36,565 nucleotides of DNA from Candidatus Zhuqueibacterota bacterium (GTDB lineage Bacteria; Zhuqueibacterota; Zhuqueibacteria; Thermofontimicrobiales; Thiofontviventaceae): assembly GCA_016926625.1 (NCBI GenBank), contig JAFGOE010000007.1, positions 1 to 36,565 on the forward strand, written 5' to 3'. Shown piece after piece: positions 17,416 to 25,039 of the stretch. The translations under genes and the position numbers were made by a program. Numbering within the stretch: the stretch's first letter is position 1; every line of letters begins with the position of its first letter. The notes beneath the pieces were generated by a model. That model saw nothing but the letters and a program-made list of their open reading frames with translations. It made no database searches and was not told the origin of the DNA.

Positions 17416-17568
17416 TTAAATGATTAGAGGATCTTACAGATTGTTTAACCGAAACCGAATAACGAGTCAGATCAGTTGATTGCAACGTGACATATATTCG
17501 TCCCGATGCACCCAGGCTCACATCATCGTATCGGGCATTTGATTGTCGTTGAAAGGAGGGATACACTG

Positions 17569-17982
17569 ATGATTAAATTACCCATAGACGCCATCGATAT
17601 CGGTAACCGTATCCGACATGATATCGGTGACGTTACCGAACTGAAAGAATCGATTCAAGCGGTGGGGCTTTTAAATCCTATCATCATCAACAGCAACAAC
17701 GAATTGCTTAGCGGACTGCGGCGCCTTGAAGCGTGCCGGCAGTTGGGCTGGACTGAAATAGAAGTCAGGATTGTGGAAACCGATTCGGATGAATTAAAAA
17801 ATCTCGATCTTGAATACCATGAGAACATCGGACGCCTCGATTTTAACGACGAAGATGAAGAAATTTATCTCACTCGCAGAGATATATTACTGAATCCTCC
17901 GAAATCTCAGATATTCATCATTCGCTGGTTGAAGACATTGTGGAATCATATTGCTCGATTTCTTTCAGGAAAGAAAATGTAA
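17569..17982 (+). CDS. Small ParB/Srx N-terminal-domain protein
   Basis: A 137-residue protein. The ATG at 17569 is chosen because AAAGGAGG (17552-17559) precedes it; an ATG at 17506 lies upstream without such a site. Residues about 1-90 match the ParB N-terminal (ParB/sulfiredoxin-fold) domain: a VTELKESIQAVGLLNPIII helix-strand unit and the hallmark LLSGLRRLEACRQLGW. The ParB helix-turn-helix and dimer domains are absent. The C-terminal 30 residues (SQIFIIRWLKTLWNHIARF) look amphipathic, aromatic and basic. It stands alone between the octaheme gene and a strong terminator, with no parA. Stand-alone domains of this fold can act as nucleases, kinases or CTPases; which applies is unknown. Confidence 0.8.
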   Translation: MIKLPIDAIDIGNRIRHDIGDVTELKESIQAVGLLNPIIINSNNELLSGLRRLEACRQLGWTEIEVRIVETDSDELKNLDLEYHENIGRLDFNDEDEEIYLTRRDILLNPPKSQIFIIRWLKTLWNHIARFLSGKKM

Positions 17983-18018
17983 TCAAATCACTTCAATCAT
18001 CAAACAAACGTTTTAAAC

Positions 18019-18053
18019 GGCGTATCATCATCGGAATGATACGCCTTTTTTTT
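18019..18053 (+). terminator. Rho-independent terminator after the ParB-domain gene
   Basis: A 10-bp perfect stem, GGCGTATCAT (18019-18028) and ATGATACGCC (18036-18045), with a 7-base loop, followed by eight T residues (18046-18053). This is a classic terminator for the plus strand and ends the transcription unit before the convergent PDZ gene. Confidence 0.92.
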
Positions 18054-18213
18054 ATTTGATTGCCCTATAATAAAGATTCCACAAATTTTCCTTGTACAAT
18101 CACGCTCATCCATAAGGTAATCCTTATACTTGTATACATGATCGATCGATGAGCGGATACTTTCACCTTACTTTAAGCTCAAAAAATAGTACCGGGCGAC
18201 CTTAAATCGATCA

Positions 18214-19122
18214 TCATATCCTGATGATGTCAGCATCACGTGGGATGAATATTCTGTCCCTGTCAAATTTTTCTAATTCCTGGTCCATCTTTTCTATTTC
18301 TTCATGATTAATCTCTTCTTCTATCTTAAAGCGTAAATCTTCGAGGTGTCCGGGTATCTGCTTCATGAACATCCGGTATTTCGACTCTTTAATCTCCACT
18401 TCCACTTTAATCGTGAGATTTTGCTTGTGCCGCATAATCTTTAATGTCAGTTCATCACCCTCATCGCAGTCCGAAATTATATCCTGTATCTCTTCCGGTT
18501 TGGAGACCTTCTTATCGTTTACCTCCAGGATAACATCTCCGCTCTTCAATTCCGCCTTTTCTGCCGGACTACCCTCCTCGATTTCAAGTATTAGAACACC
18601 GTCGTCAGGTTGAACCCCGAAATACTTCGACAAATCGGCATCCAGTACATGTAAGGTGATCCCGATGTAAGGACGTTCGCCGAACGGAAATTCACGGAAA
18701 TCGAATCTTTGATCATGCCAGGCCGACTTACTCTCTGGCGCCTCGGCAAGTTTGATACTAATACTGCTTTTTTTCCCTTCTCTCAAATAGGCGACTTTTA
18801 TCTCCTCATCAGGTGAAAACTTCCGAACGATACGACGAAGTTCATTGGGGGAATCGATGCGTTCTTTATTGATCTCTACAATGATGTCGTCTTCATCCAA
18901 ACCCGCAGCACTGGCAGGTCCTTTTTCATCGATCCAGGTGATGATCACTCCGTGATCCAGGCCCAGATGTTTCTCCAGCATGGTAGAAATATCTTTGACA
19001 ACGACTCCAAGATACGCATCACCTTTGGGTTTGGAATATAATGTGATGAGCAAAAAATTCGATACGAACAGAATTACTAACACAAAGATTAGTAACTGAC
19101 TCTTTGTTACATTAAATTTCAT
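18214..19122 (-). CDS. Membrane-anchored protein with two PDZ domains, no protease domain
   Basis: A 302-residue protein with an N-terminal signal anchor (about 9-28) and two PDZ domains (about 36-128 and 150-245). Both contain the expected ligand-groove and turn elements: GPASAAGLDEDDIIVEINKE in the first and GSPAEKAELKSGDVILEVND in the second. The last about 50 residues are highly charged and helical, likely coiled coil. The resemblance is to the PDZ half of DegP/HtrA, but no trypsin-like domain with a catalytic triad is present, so it is not a protease by itself. AGGAGGT precedes the ATG. It is convergent with the ParB-domain gene and divergent from the DUF456 gene. A periplasmic scaffold or adaptor for envelope proteases is plausible but inferred. 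Confidence 0.85.
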   Translation of the reverse strand: MKFNVTKSQLLIFVLVILFVSNFLLITLYSKPKGDAYLGVVVKDISTMLEKHLGLDHGVIITWIDEKGPASAAGLDEDDIIVEINKERIDSPNELRRIVRKFSPDEEIKVAYLREGKKSSISIKLAEAPESKSAWHDQRFDFREFPFGERPYIGITLHVLDADLSKYFGVQPDDGVLILEIEEGSPAEKAELKSGDVILEVNDKKVSKPEEIQDIISDCDEGDELTLKIMRHKQNLTIKVEVEIKESKYRMFMKQIPGHLEDLRFKIEEEINHEEIEKMDQELEKFDRDRIFIPRDADIIRI

Positions 19123-19193
19123 ATATACCTCCTACTGGGTTGTATTAATGGTAAACACAATATTAAGACAGATACGGTAAGAAAAAAGTTTTA

Positions 19194-19222
19194 TTGACTT
19201 ATACCCGGAAATTAATTATATT
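19194..19222 (+). promoter_or_regulatory. Sigma-70-like promoter upstream of the DUF456 gene
   Basis: TTGACT (19194-19199) and TATATT (19217-19222) with a 17-base spacer, the third copy of this exact box pair in the window. The leader to the ATG at 19364 would be about 135 bases and contains no open frame that I could support. Confidence 0.5.
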
Positions 19223-19363
19223 TTGTGGATTTAAATGCTAAGACAATCGATCTCTCATCACAGCATCACTGATCGACATGACGACAACTGATGCGATCGA
19301 TTCCGTATGAGGGAACATCATGACAATCCTTGAACTGTAACATCTTTTTAAACGAGTGGAACT

Positions 19364-19843
19364 ATGGCTACTCTATTGATTATCATCGGATTTATACTGG
19401 TGATCGTCGGAATAATTGGCTGCGTAGCGCCAGCTATACCGGGGCCACCGCTTAATTATCTGGCAATGATGCTGATGCAGTACGCCAAACAGGGACAGGC
19501 CTATACCACGCGCGAACTCGTCATCTGGGCCATTATCACCATCATCGTCACCGTACTCGATTACTTCATCCCCGTCTTTGGAGCAAAGAAATATGGCGCT
19601 TCAAAACTGGGAGTGTGGGGTTCGATCATCGGCTTACTGATCGGACTATTTTTCTTCCCGCCATTTGGTATGTTCTTAGGCGCGTTGTTAGGTGCTATGG
19701 CCGGTGAGCTGTTAATCGGAAAAAAAAACATGGCCGCTTTCAAGGCCGGATGGGGAGTTTTTATCGGTACCATGGTCGGAATCGGATTTAAATTAGCCGC
19801 CTCCATCATGATGTCGATCTATTTTATCAAGGCCTTATTCTAG
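19364..19843 (+). CDS. DUF456 family membrane protein
   Basis: A 159-residue hydrophobic protein with four to five membrane segments and many glycines and prolines. The order IIGCVAPAIPGPPLNYLAM near the N-terminus, DYFIPVFGAKKYGASKLGVWG in the middle (quoted in parts: DYFIPVFGAKKYG, then ASKLGVWG) and the GAxxGELLIGK segment match DUF456. The family is widespread and has no established function. No strong ribosome site is visible beyond a weak GAGTGGA. It is monocistronic between a divergent PDZ gene and dsbD. Confidence 0.85.
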   Translation: MATLLIIIGFILVIVGIIGCVAPAIPGPPLNYLAMMLMQYAKQGQAYTTRELVIWAIITIIVTVLDYFIPVFGAKKYGASKLGVWGSIIGLLIGLFFFPPFGMFLGALLGAMAGELLIGKKNMAAFKAGWGVFIGTMVGIGFKLAASIMMSIYFIKALF

Positions 19844-20048
19844 AACAGGCGAACGTGTGATCAGCATGTTGACCAGGAATACTTTTCAGGGTCGGCGATT
19901 TCAATGAACTACGATAAACAAATATGAGGAATAGATCCAAACCCGTATGCTGCATCGTAGGGAACATTTTCGATGCCATATGAATTTATATTGTATCTTA
20001 TATTTTAACAAGTACGACATAACACCACATTCGATGGAGATAGTATCT

Positions 20049-21860
20049 ATGAATAAAATACGCAATACGATGATCACCCTTTGCTTCATTTTCCTTACGA
20101 CGCTTACATCCTACGCTCAGGGACTATTTACTCCCGACGTTCTTGAGGTGACTCCCCTGCTCTCGGCAGATAAGGCTCAACCGGGAACGACGCTTCAGAT
20201 AGCCATCGTCGTCGAAATTGAACCGGAATATCATATAAATTCGCATACTCCTGAGGAAGGTTTAATCAGGACTGAACTAAGTTTTGATCCTATTCCACAA
20301 ATTTCTTTCGGTAAACTATTCTATCCCCAACCTGCAATGGTTAAATTCGCCTTTTCCGACGAACCGCTGTCCGTATACGAACATACGATAAGAATATACT
20401 CCACCGTAACCGTAGCCGATAACCACGCACCCGCAGAAATCGCGTTGAGTGGAACGCTCCGCTATCAGGCCTGCGATGACAACAATTGCTATGCACCCGA
20501 TGAGAAGAAATTTTCTATTACGTTGCCGATCGTAGCAACCGATGTGCAGGTCAATGCTACCCACATTGATGTCTTCGAACAATTTCCGGAAACAGAAGCC
20601 GTATCGGACCAGGAGGAAAACCTGAGTTTATCTGCTGAAGAATTACGTGCGAAAAAGATAATAGAAAGAGGACTGCCTCATGCGATCATCGCATTCTTCG
20701 TGTTCGGGTTAGCACTAAATCTTACGCCTTGCGTCTACCCGGTCATTCCGATCACCGTCGGATATTTTGGCGGAAAGAGCCATCAGCGCAAGGGATCGTC
20801 GTTCATCATCGCCCTGTTCTATGTCCTTGGAATCGCGATCGTATTCGCCATCCTGGGATTAGTATCAGGCCTGGCGGGTAAACAGTGGGGCTTTCTGTTC
20901 CAGAATCCCTGGTTTGTCATCGTTATCTCCCTTATCATGCTGGCCATGGCCGCCAGTATGTTCGGTGTATTCGAAATCGCAATTCCTTCCTGGCTCATGG
21001 GATCACTCGGTAAATCACGCCAGGGAATACTCGGATCTTTCATCATGGGCCTGACCGTCGGTGTCGTTATCGCTCCCTGTGCCGCAGGTATCATCATCGG
21101 CCTGGTTGGCCTCGTGGCTAAATTAGGGATAGTGGCCAAAGGGGCGCTGTTATTCTTCATCATGGGACTGGGTTTAGGACTCCCCTATCTGATTCTGGCC
21201 AGTTTCTCCGGCCTGCTCGAGAAATTACCTCAATCAGGCATGTGGATGATCTGGATAAAAAAATTGTTCGGACTGGTTTTAATTGGGGTCGCTATATATT
21301 TCCTGATGCCACATGTAAACGCCGCCTATAATCGTTTCGGATTCCTGTTGGGTGTGCTGATCATTTTCAGCGGACTGCTGCTCGGTTTTCTCGACCATGC
21401 CCCGGGATATACGAAAAATTTCAAGATAGCTAAAACCATTATAGGTATTTTGCTCATTCTGTACGGTTTGTTTACGGCCGATAAAGCGATTAAATCCGAA
21501 CCATCGCAGATCGGTTGGATAGCTTACAACGGCCAATCGATAGAACAACTCCTCGTCGACGACAAACCCGTAATCATCGATTTTTACGCGGATTGGTGTG
21601 CCCCTTGTAAAGAAATGGATTCGAAGACATTCAGCAACGATGAAATCATCGAGAAGGCGAAAACCTTCACCATGGTCAAGGTAGATCTCACTTCGTATAA
21701 AGAAGAGACCAATACATTTAAAAATAAATATAAGGTAACGGGCATGCCCACATTCGTATTCCTGGACGAAAAAGGCGATGAAATCGAAGAATTACGCACC
21801 ATCGGATATGCCGACGATAAGGAATTTCTCCGAAAGATGGAGAGCGTGTTTAAACAGTGA
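20049..21860 (+). CDS. dsbD: Thiol:disulfide interchange protein DsbD
   Basis: A 603-residue, three-domain electron carrier that moves reductant from cytoplasmic thioredoxin to the periplasm. The ATG at 20049 gives a clean signal peptide (MNKIRNTMITLCFIFLTTLT, cleaved near YAQ) and follows GGAGA; an ATG at 19947 only adds an implausible leader. DsbD-alpha has C142 and C147 in ACDDNNC. The membrane DsbD-beta domain has C228 in LTPCVYP and C344 in IAPCAAG. The C-terminal thioredoxin-like domain has C517 and C520 in WCAPC. It may feed cytochrome c maturation for the octaheme protein upstream. Complete; followed by the MITE-like element. Confidence 0.95.
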   Translation: MNKIRNTMITLCFIFLTTLTSYAQGLFTPDVLEVTPLLSADKAQPGTTLQIAIVVEIEPEYHINSHTPEEGLIRTELSFDPIPQISFGKLFYPQPAMVKFAFSDEPLSVYEHTIRIYSTVTVADNHAPAEIALSGTLRYQACDDNNCYAPDEKKFSITLPIVATDVQVNATHIDVFEQFPETEAVSDQEENLSLSAEELRAKKIIERGLPHAIIAFFVFGLALNLTPCVYPVIPITVGYFGGKSHQRKGSSFIIALFYVLGIAIVFAILGLVSGLAGKQWGFLFQNPWFVIVISLIMLAMAASMFGVFEIAIPSWLMGSLGKSRQGILGSFIMGLTVGVVIAPCAAGIIIGLVGLVAKLGIVAKGALLFFIMGLGLGLPYLILASFSGLLEKLPQSGMWMIWIKKLFGLVLIGVAIYFLMPHVNAAYNRFGFLLGVLIIFSGLLLGFLDHAPGYTKNFKIAKTIIGILLILYGLFTADKAIKSEPSQIGWIAYNGQSIEQLLVDDKPVIIDFYADWCAPCKEMDSKTFSNDEIIEKAKTFTMVKVDLTSYKEETNTFKNKYKVTGMPTFVFLDEKGDEIEELRTIGYADDKEFLRKMESVFKQ

Positions 21861-21871
21861 GGAAAAATTTT

Positions 21872-22014
21872 CTGTTCCGGGGCTGTATCAAAAGTCAACT
21901 TGTAGTGACGAATTTATTCGTCAAATACCACCTATTGTATGTAGAAAATAGATTTGCTACTACTAATTGTGGAAAATATCTTGCATTAGGACTTTTAATA
22001 CAGCCCCGGAACAG
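21872..22014. mobile_element. 143-bp MITE-like element with 25-bp terminal inverted repeats
   Basis: Terminal repeats at 21872-21896 and 21990-22014 match as inverted repeats in 24 of 25 positions; the outer part is CTGTTCCGGGGCTGTAT. TTTT flanks both ends (21868-21871 and 22015-22018), a possible 4-bp target duplication, though poly-T can arise by chance. Inside is a smaller perfect inverted repeat, TGACGAAT-TT-ATTCGTCA (about 21905-21922). The ends resemble the CTGTxTCAAAAGTC-type tips of some IS families (IS1182-like, from memory). There is no transposase, so it would be non-autonomous. It lies between the convergent dsbD and symporter genes and could also act as a bidirectional terminator. 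Confidence 0.7.
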
Positions 22015-22096
22015 TTTTATTACATGTAATTTATCGTATTGTTGACACGTTGTCCTGAATTCTGCAATCACATCATCATTGCTATTCTATTAACCC

Positions 22097-23734
22097 CTAT
22101 TTTCGAATCAATCGCCGACGAGATCGAGCACCGAGATCCAGGAACGCCTGAAAGATTAAACCCAGCCCTAGCGACAAAACACAACCCAGGATAACATACC
22201 ACGGCCAGGTAATGATAAATGAGTTCGGACTGTGGAGTATCATCGAAGTGTTCACGATAAGGATGAGCACCAGGATGATCTGTTCCTTGCGCACGTCCGT
22301 CATCAGGAACAGCCATAAAAATGCAAGTATATTCAATCCGATGATCACGTATTGAACTGTCCCCTGGACACCGATAATCCACGTCATGAAGTAGATTGTA
22401 CCCCACATGGCGTACATGGCCGCATTTTCTTTCACATGTTTGAAGATAATACCGAGTAGAAAAGCACCCAGCAATCCTCCATAGGTAAACGAAGCAATAG
22501 CCAGTCCCAGCTCAACGACAGGATTATCCCGATCCTTGAAGATCATCGCCCCACCGATGAAGATGAGTCCCCACATTGCTGTGAATACGCGGGACAGGAG
22601 AAGGTCTTTTTTTTCTGAATTCCTCTTTCCGAAAATGGGCTTGTAGATGTCGTTCATGAGTGAAGAGGCCAATGAATTTAATGAACCACTCATGGTCGAC
22701 ATGGCAGCAGCAAAAACGCCGGCGATGATGATTCCCGAGAGACCCGGAGGCAAGGCTTCGACGATGAATTTGGGAAACAGTTGATCGGATTTTTGAATGA
22801 ATCCTTCGGCACCGATCAATTGACCATGGTAATAGACATAGAGTAAAATCCCGACCATCAGGAACAGTGCAAATTGAAATACGACGAACACACCGCTCGT
22901 GATTAACGCCTTTTGGCTTTGTTTCAAATCTTTGCAGGCTAATAAGCGCTGCACGATAAGCTGGTCTGTTCCGTGAGATGCCATCGACAAGAAAGCACCA
23001 CCCAGAACGCCGCTGAGGAACGTATAATCGATCGAGAAAAAGCCTTTCAATCCTCCGCTAAATCCCCAACGGATTATGTCAAACTTCTCAGCCGGAGCAG
23101 CAAAGGTGAGTACATCGTGCCAACCTCCCGGCAGATGATTTAGAATAAAAACCCCGGCGATGATTGCACCCCCGAGGTAGATCAACATCTGAATGACATC
23201 CACCCACACAACGGCCCTGATCCCACCGATGTAGGTGTAGATAATCGTCAAAATTCCGATGATAGCGATGGACACAGGGTAGCTCCATCCGGTGATCACG
23301 GACAACGGAATCGCTGTCGCGAACAAACGGACACCATCTGCGAGCAGGCGCGTCAATTGAAATATGACCGAGGCAAATTTACGTATCTTACTCCCGAACC
23401 TGTTTCCGAGAAATTCATAGGCCGTTACGATATCACCCTTATAATAAGCGGGAAGCAGGACGAAGCTGACGATGACTCGTCCGATCAGATAGCCAAACGT
23501 AATCTGCAGAAAATTCAAATTGGATATGTACGCAAGGCCAGGTATGCTGATAAAGGTGAGTGTACTCGTTTCGGCTGCAATGACCGAGAAACTAATCGCC
23601 AGCCACGGCAAATTACGGTTGCCTAAAAAATAGTCCTTTGTATTCGTCTGGTGTTTACCGATCCAGACTCCGAACAGGGTTATACTTACCAGATAGGCGA
23701 TTACGATCCCAAAATCTAATCCTGTAAATCCCAT
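22097..23734 (-). CDS. Sodium:solute symporter (SLC5/SSS family)
   Basis: A 545-residue transporter with about 13-14 membrane helices. The ATG at 23734 follows GGAGG (minus strand, 23743-23739); an upstream in-frame ATG at 23776 would precede that site. Family signatures include YFLGNRNLPWLAISFSVIAAE (in parts YFLGNRNLPW and LAISFSVIAAE) in TM1-2, TIIYTYIGGIRAVVWVDVIQ in the core and GAFLSMASHGTDQLIVQRLLA (in parts GAFLSMASHGTDQ and LIVQRLLA). It couples solute uptake to the sodium gradient, matching the NQR genes upstream. The substrate (sugar, sialic acid, proline, other) cannot be read from sequence. A TTGCCT-N17-TACAAT promoter candidate precedes it. Confidence 0.92.
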   Translation of the reverse strand: MGFTGLDFGIVIAYLVSITLFGVWIGKHQTNTKDYFLGNRNLPWLAISFSVIAAETSTLTFISIPGLAYISNLNFLQITFGYLIGRVIVSFVLLPAYYKGDIVTAYEFLGNRFGSKIRKFASVIFQLTRLLADGVRLFATAIPLSVITGWSYPVSIAIIGILTIIYTYIGGIRAVVWVDVIQMLIYLGGAIIAGVFILNHLPGGWHDVLTFAAPAEKFDIIRWGFSGGLKGFFSIDYTFLSGVLGGAFLSMASHGTDQLIVQRLLACKDLKQSQKALITSGVFVVFQFALFLMVGILLYVYYHGQLIGAEGFIQKSDQLFPKFIVEALPPGLSGIIIAGVFAAAMSTMSGSLNSLASSLMNDIYKPIFGKRNSEKKDLLLSRVFTAMWGLIFIGGAMIFKDRDNPVVELGLAIASFTYGGLLGAFLLGIIFKHVKENAAMYAMWGTIYFMTWIIGVQGTVQYVIIGLNILAFLWLFLMTDVRKEQIILVLILIVNTSMILHSPNSFIITWPWYVILGCVLSLGLGLIFQAFLDLGARSRRRLIRK

Positions 23735-23784
23735 GCAACCTCCAGTAATAATTCGGCGAATAGAGTTGTTCACCATGGATTATA

Positions 23785-23813
23785 ATTGTATACAATGCAA
23801 TAAATAAAGGCAA
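23785..23813 (-). promoter_or_regulatory. Promoter candidate for the symporter gene, overlapping a 12-bp palindrome
   Basis: Read on the minus strand, TTGCCT (23813-23808) and TACAAT (23790-23785) are separated by 17 bases. The -10 box forms half of the perfect palindrome ATTGTATACAAT (23785-23796), which may be an operator. The region is AT-rich, so chance is possible. Confidence 0.4.
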
Positions 23814-23915
23814 ATAAATAGAAAGTAAAATAATGAAGATATTTTTAAAAATCAAGAGCTAAACTTCGCTCGCATTAAATAATTAACAGCGCAAATTTTA
23901 TTTATTAATTTTTAT

Positions 23916-23944
23916 TTGCTATTTTACTGTAAATTTTATATATT
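23916..23944 (+). promoter_or_regulatory. Promoter candidate for the small-protein/7TM/kinase unit
   Basis: TTGCTA (23916-23921) and TATATT (23939-23944) with a 17-base spacer, in the 336-base divergent spacer between the symporter and the gene at 24071. The rest of this spacer is AT-rich; I see no gene or hairpin in it. Confidence 0.4.
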
Positions 23945-24070
23945 ATTATCATATTTCGTTTCATACTTTTCAGTTTGATCGTTCATTTCGAATCGGGTCA
24001 ATAGAACAGCATCCTTTGTCCCTTGACACAGTCCTGACCTTTTATCACATTCAATAACGCGAGGTGAGAT

Positions 24071-24364
24071 ATGGCTCTTTCTGTTAGTACGGATCATAGA
24101 ATCAGCCTGGAAGAAGCAAAACAACTGATGAGAAATTACACGGCACAAGCAGTCAGTCCTGTCAAAGGAGGCTTTTTCAGTCGAGATGCGCTCATCGAAC
24201 TTCTCGATCAGCAGAAGTGCATCGGCTTACGGTATTATTACGGAACAGACGACGATGGAACACCAACGCTGGTGCTTGTGGGAGTCGACGAACAGGAGGA
24301 TGATATGGCTGGCATTATACTGGAAAAATCAATACCCACATCACAGGATTTTCTTAACGAATAA
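24071..24364 (+). CDS. Small conserved-looking protein of unknown function
   Basis: A 97-residue soluble, acidic protein with no signal peptide or membrane helix. Features: a helical N-terminus (SLEEAKQLMRNYTAQAV), a GGFFSRDALIELLDQ segment, and LRYYYGTDDDGTPTLVLVG leading to an acidic DEQEDDMAG stretch. I recall similar short proteins next to membrane sensors in Bacteroidota, but cannot name a family. GCGAGGTGAG provides the ribosome site. It ends three bases before the 7TM gene, so the two are almost certainly co-transcribed, pointing to a role in that sensory unit. Confidence 0.75.
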   Translation: MALSVSTDHRISLEEAKQLMRNYTAQAVSPVKGGFFSRDALIELLDQQKCIGLRYYYGTDDDGTPTLVLVGVDEQEDDMAGIILEKSIPTSQDFLNE

Positions 24365-24367
24365 CAA

Positions 24368-25039
24368 ATGATGACGTCTCTGACCTCTTTCTACATATTT
24401 GGTATATCGATTTTCGCTTTCACGGCAATTACATCGTCGTATATTCCGTTTTTCGCGGGATGTATCACATTTCGAAAACATACGAGCGAATTACGCCTAT
24501 TGTTCTATTTCATCATCATCGGATTGATTGTCGATCTCATACTTTTATACATTTACTATAATGAAAAATCCAATTTATGGATGTTTCACATTTTCACACT
24601 GATCGAATTTTTGTTCCTCAATTTTATTTTCTATATCTGGCATCAAAATAAGATCATGAAGCTGGGTATACGATGGAGTATTATTTTTTTCGTCCTGTTC
24701 TGGATCGTGTCGAAATTCAGTCTGGAAAATTTTAGCGATTTCGACGACATCACCTCATCGTTTTCTTCGCTATTACTCACAGGTAGTGCGATGGGTACAT
24801 TATTTTTTTTGGTGCGTGAGACCGAACACAATCTCCTGGAAGATCCAATCTTCTGGATATCATTGGCGGTCCTGGTTTCCTATACAGCGGCGTTTTTCAT
24901 TTTGTCTCTGAGTAATTCTTTTGACAATTGGAATTATCACAATATATTGAGTATAATCGGTAACTTACTTTACACCGGAGGCTTCTTATCGATAATACTG
25001 CACAAATCATCTGGACACTCGCTATTGGAACCGCAATAA
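24368..25039 (+). CDS. Seven-helix membrane protein, probable sensor partner of the kinase
   Basis: A 223-residue protein with seven evenly spaced hydrophobic helices (about 8-34, 42-64, 70-92, 100-118, 133-153, 162-184 and 192-214) and almost no soluble domain. I do not recognise a named family. The arrangement recalls the 7TM input domains of bacterial signalling proteins, but as a free-standing subunit. It begins three bases after the 97-residue gene; its ribosome site is weak, so coupling is likely. Its last about 50 bases overlap the beginning of the histidine-kinase frame in the -1 frame. Together the two could form a split 7TM histidine kinase. Confidence 0.75.
   Translation: MMTSLTSFYIFGISIFAFTAITSSYIPFFAGCITFRKHTSELRLLFYFIIIGLIVDLILLYIYYNEKSNLWMFHIFTLIEFLFLNFIFYIWHQNKIMKLGIRWSIIFFVLFWIVSKFSLENFSDFDDITSSFSSLLLTGSAMGTLFFLVRETEHNLLEDPIFWISLAVLVSYTAAFFILSLSNSFDNWNYHNILSIIGNLLYTGGFLSIILHKSSGHSLLEPQ

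Noticed and set aside
21857-22045. A 62-codon frame across the MITE-like element
   Set aside because: It has no ribosome site and is made mostly of the inverted repeats; low-complexity, cysteine-rich product without similarity to known proteins.
24961-25039. Programmed -1 frameshift fusing the 7TM protein to the kinase
   Set aside because: The frame relation (-1) would allow it, but no slippery heptamer of the X-XXY-YYZ type is visible in the overlap, and GGAGG is placed for initiation at ATC instead. Kept only as an alternative.
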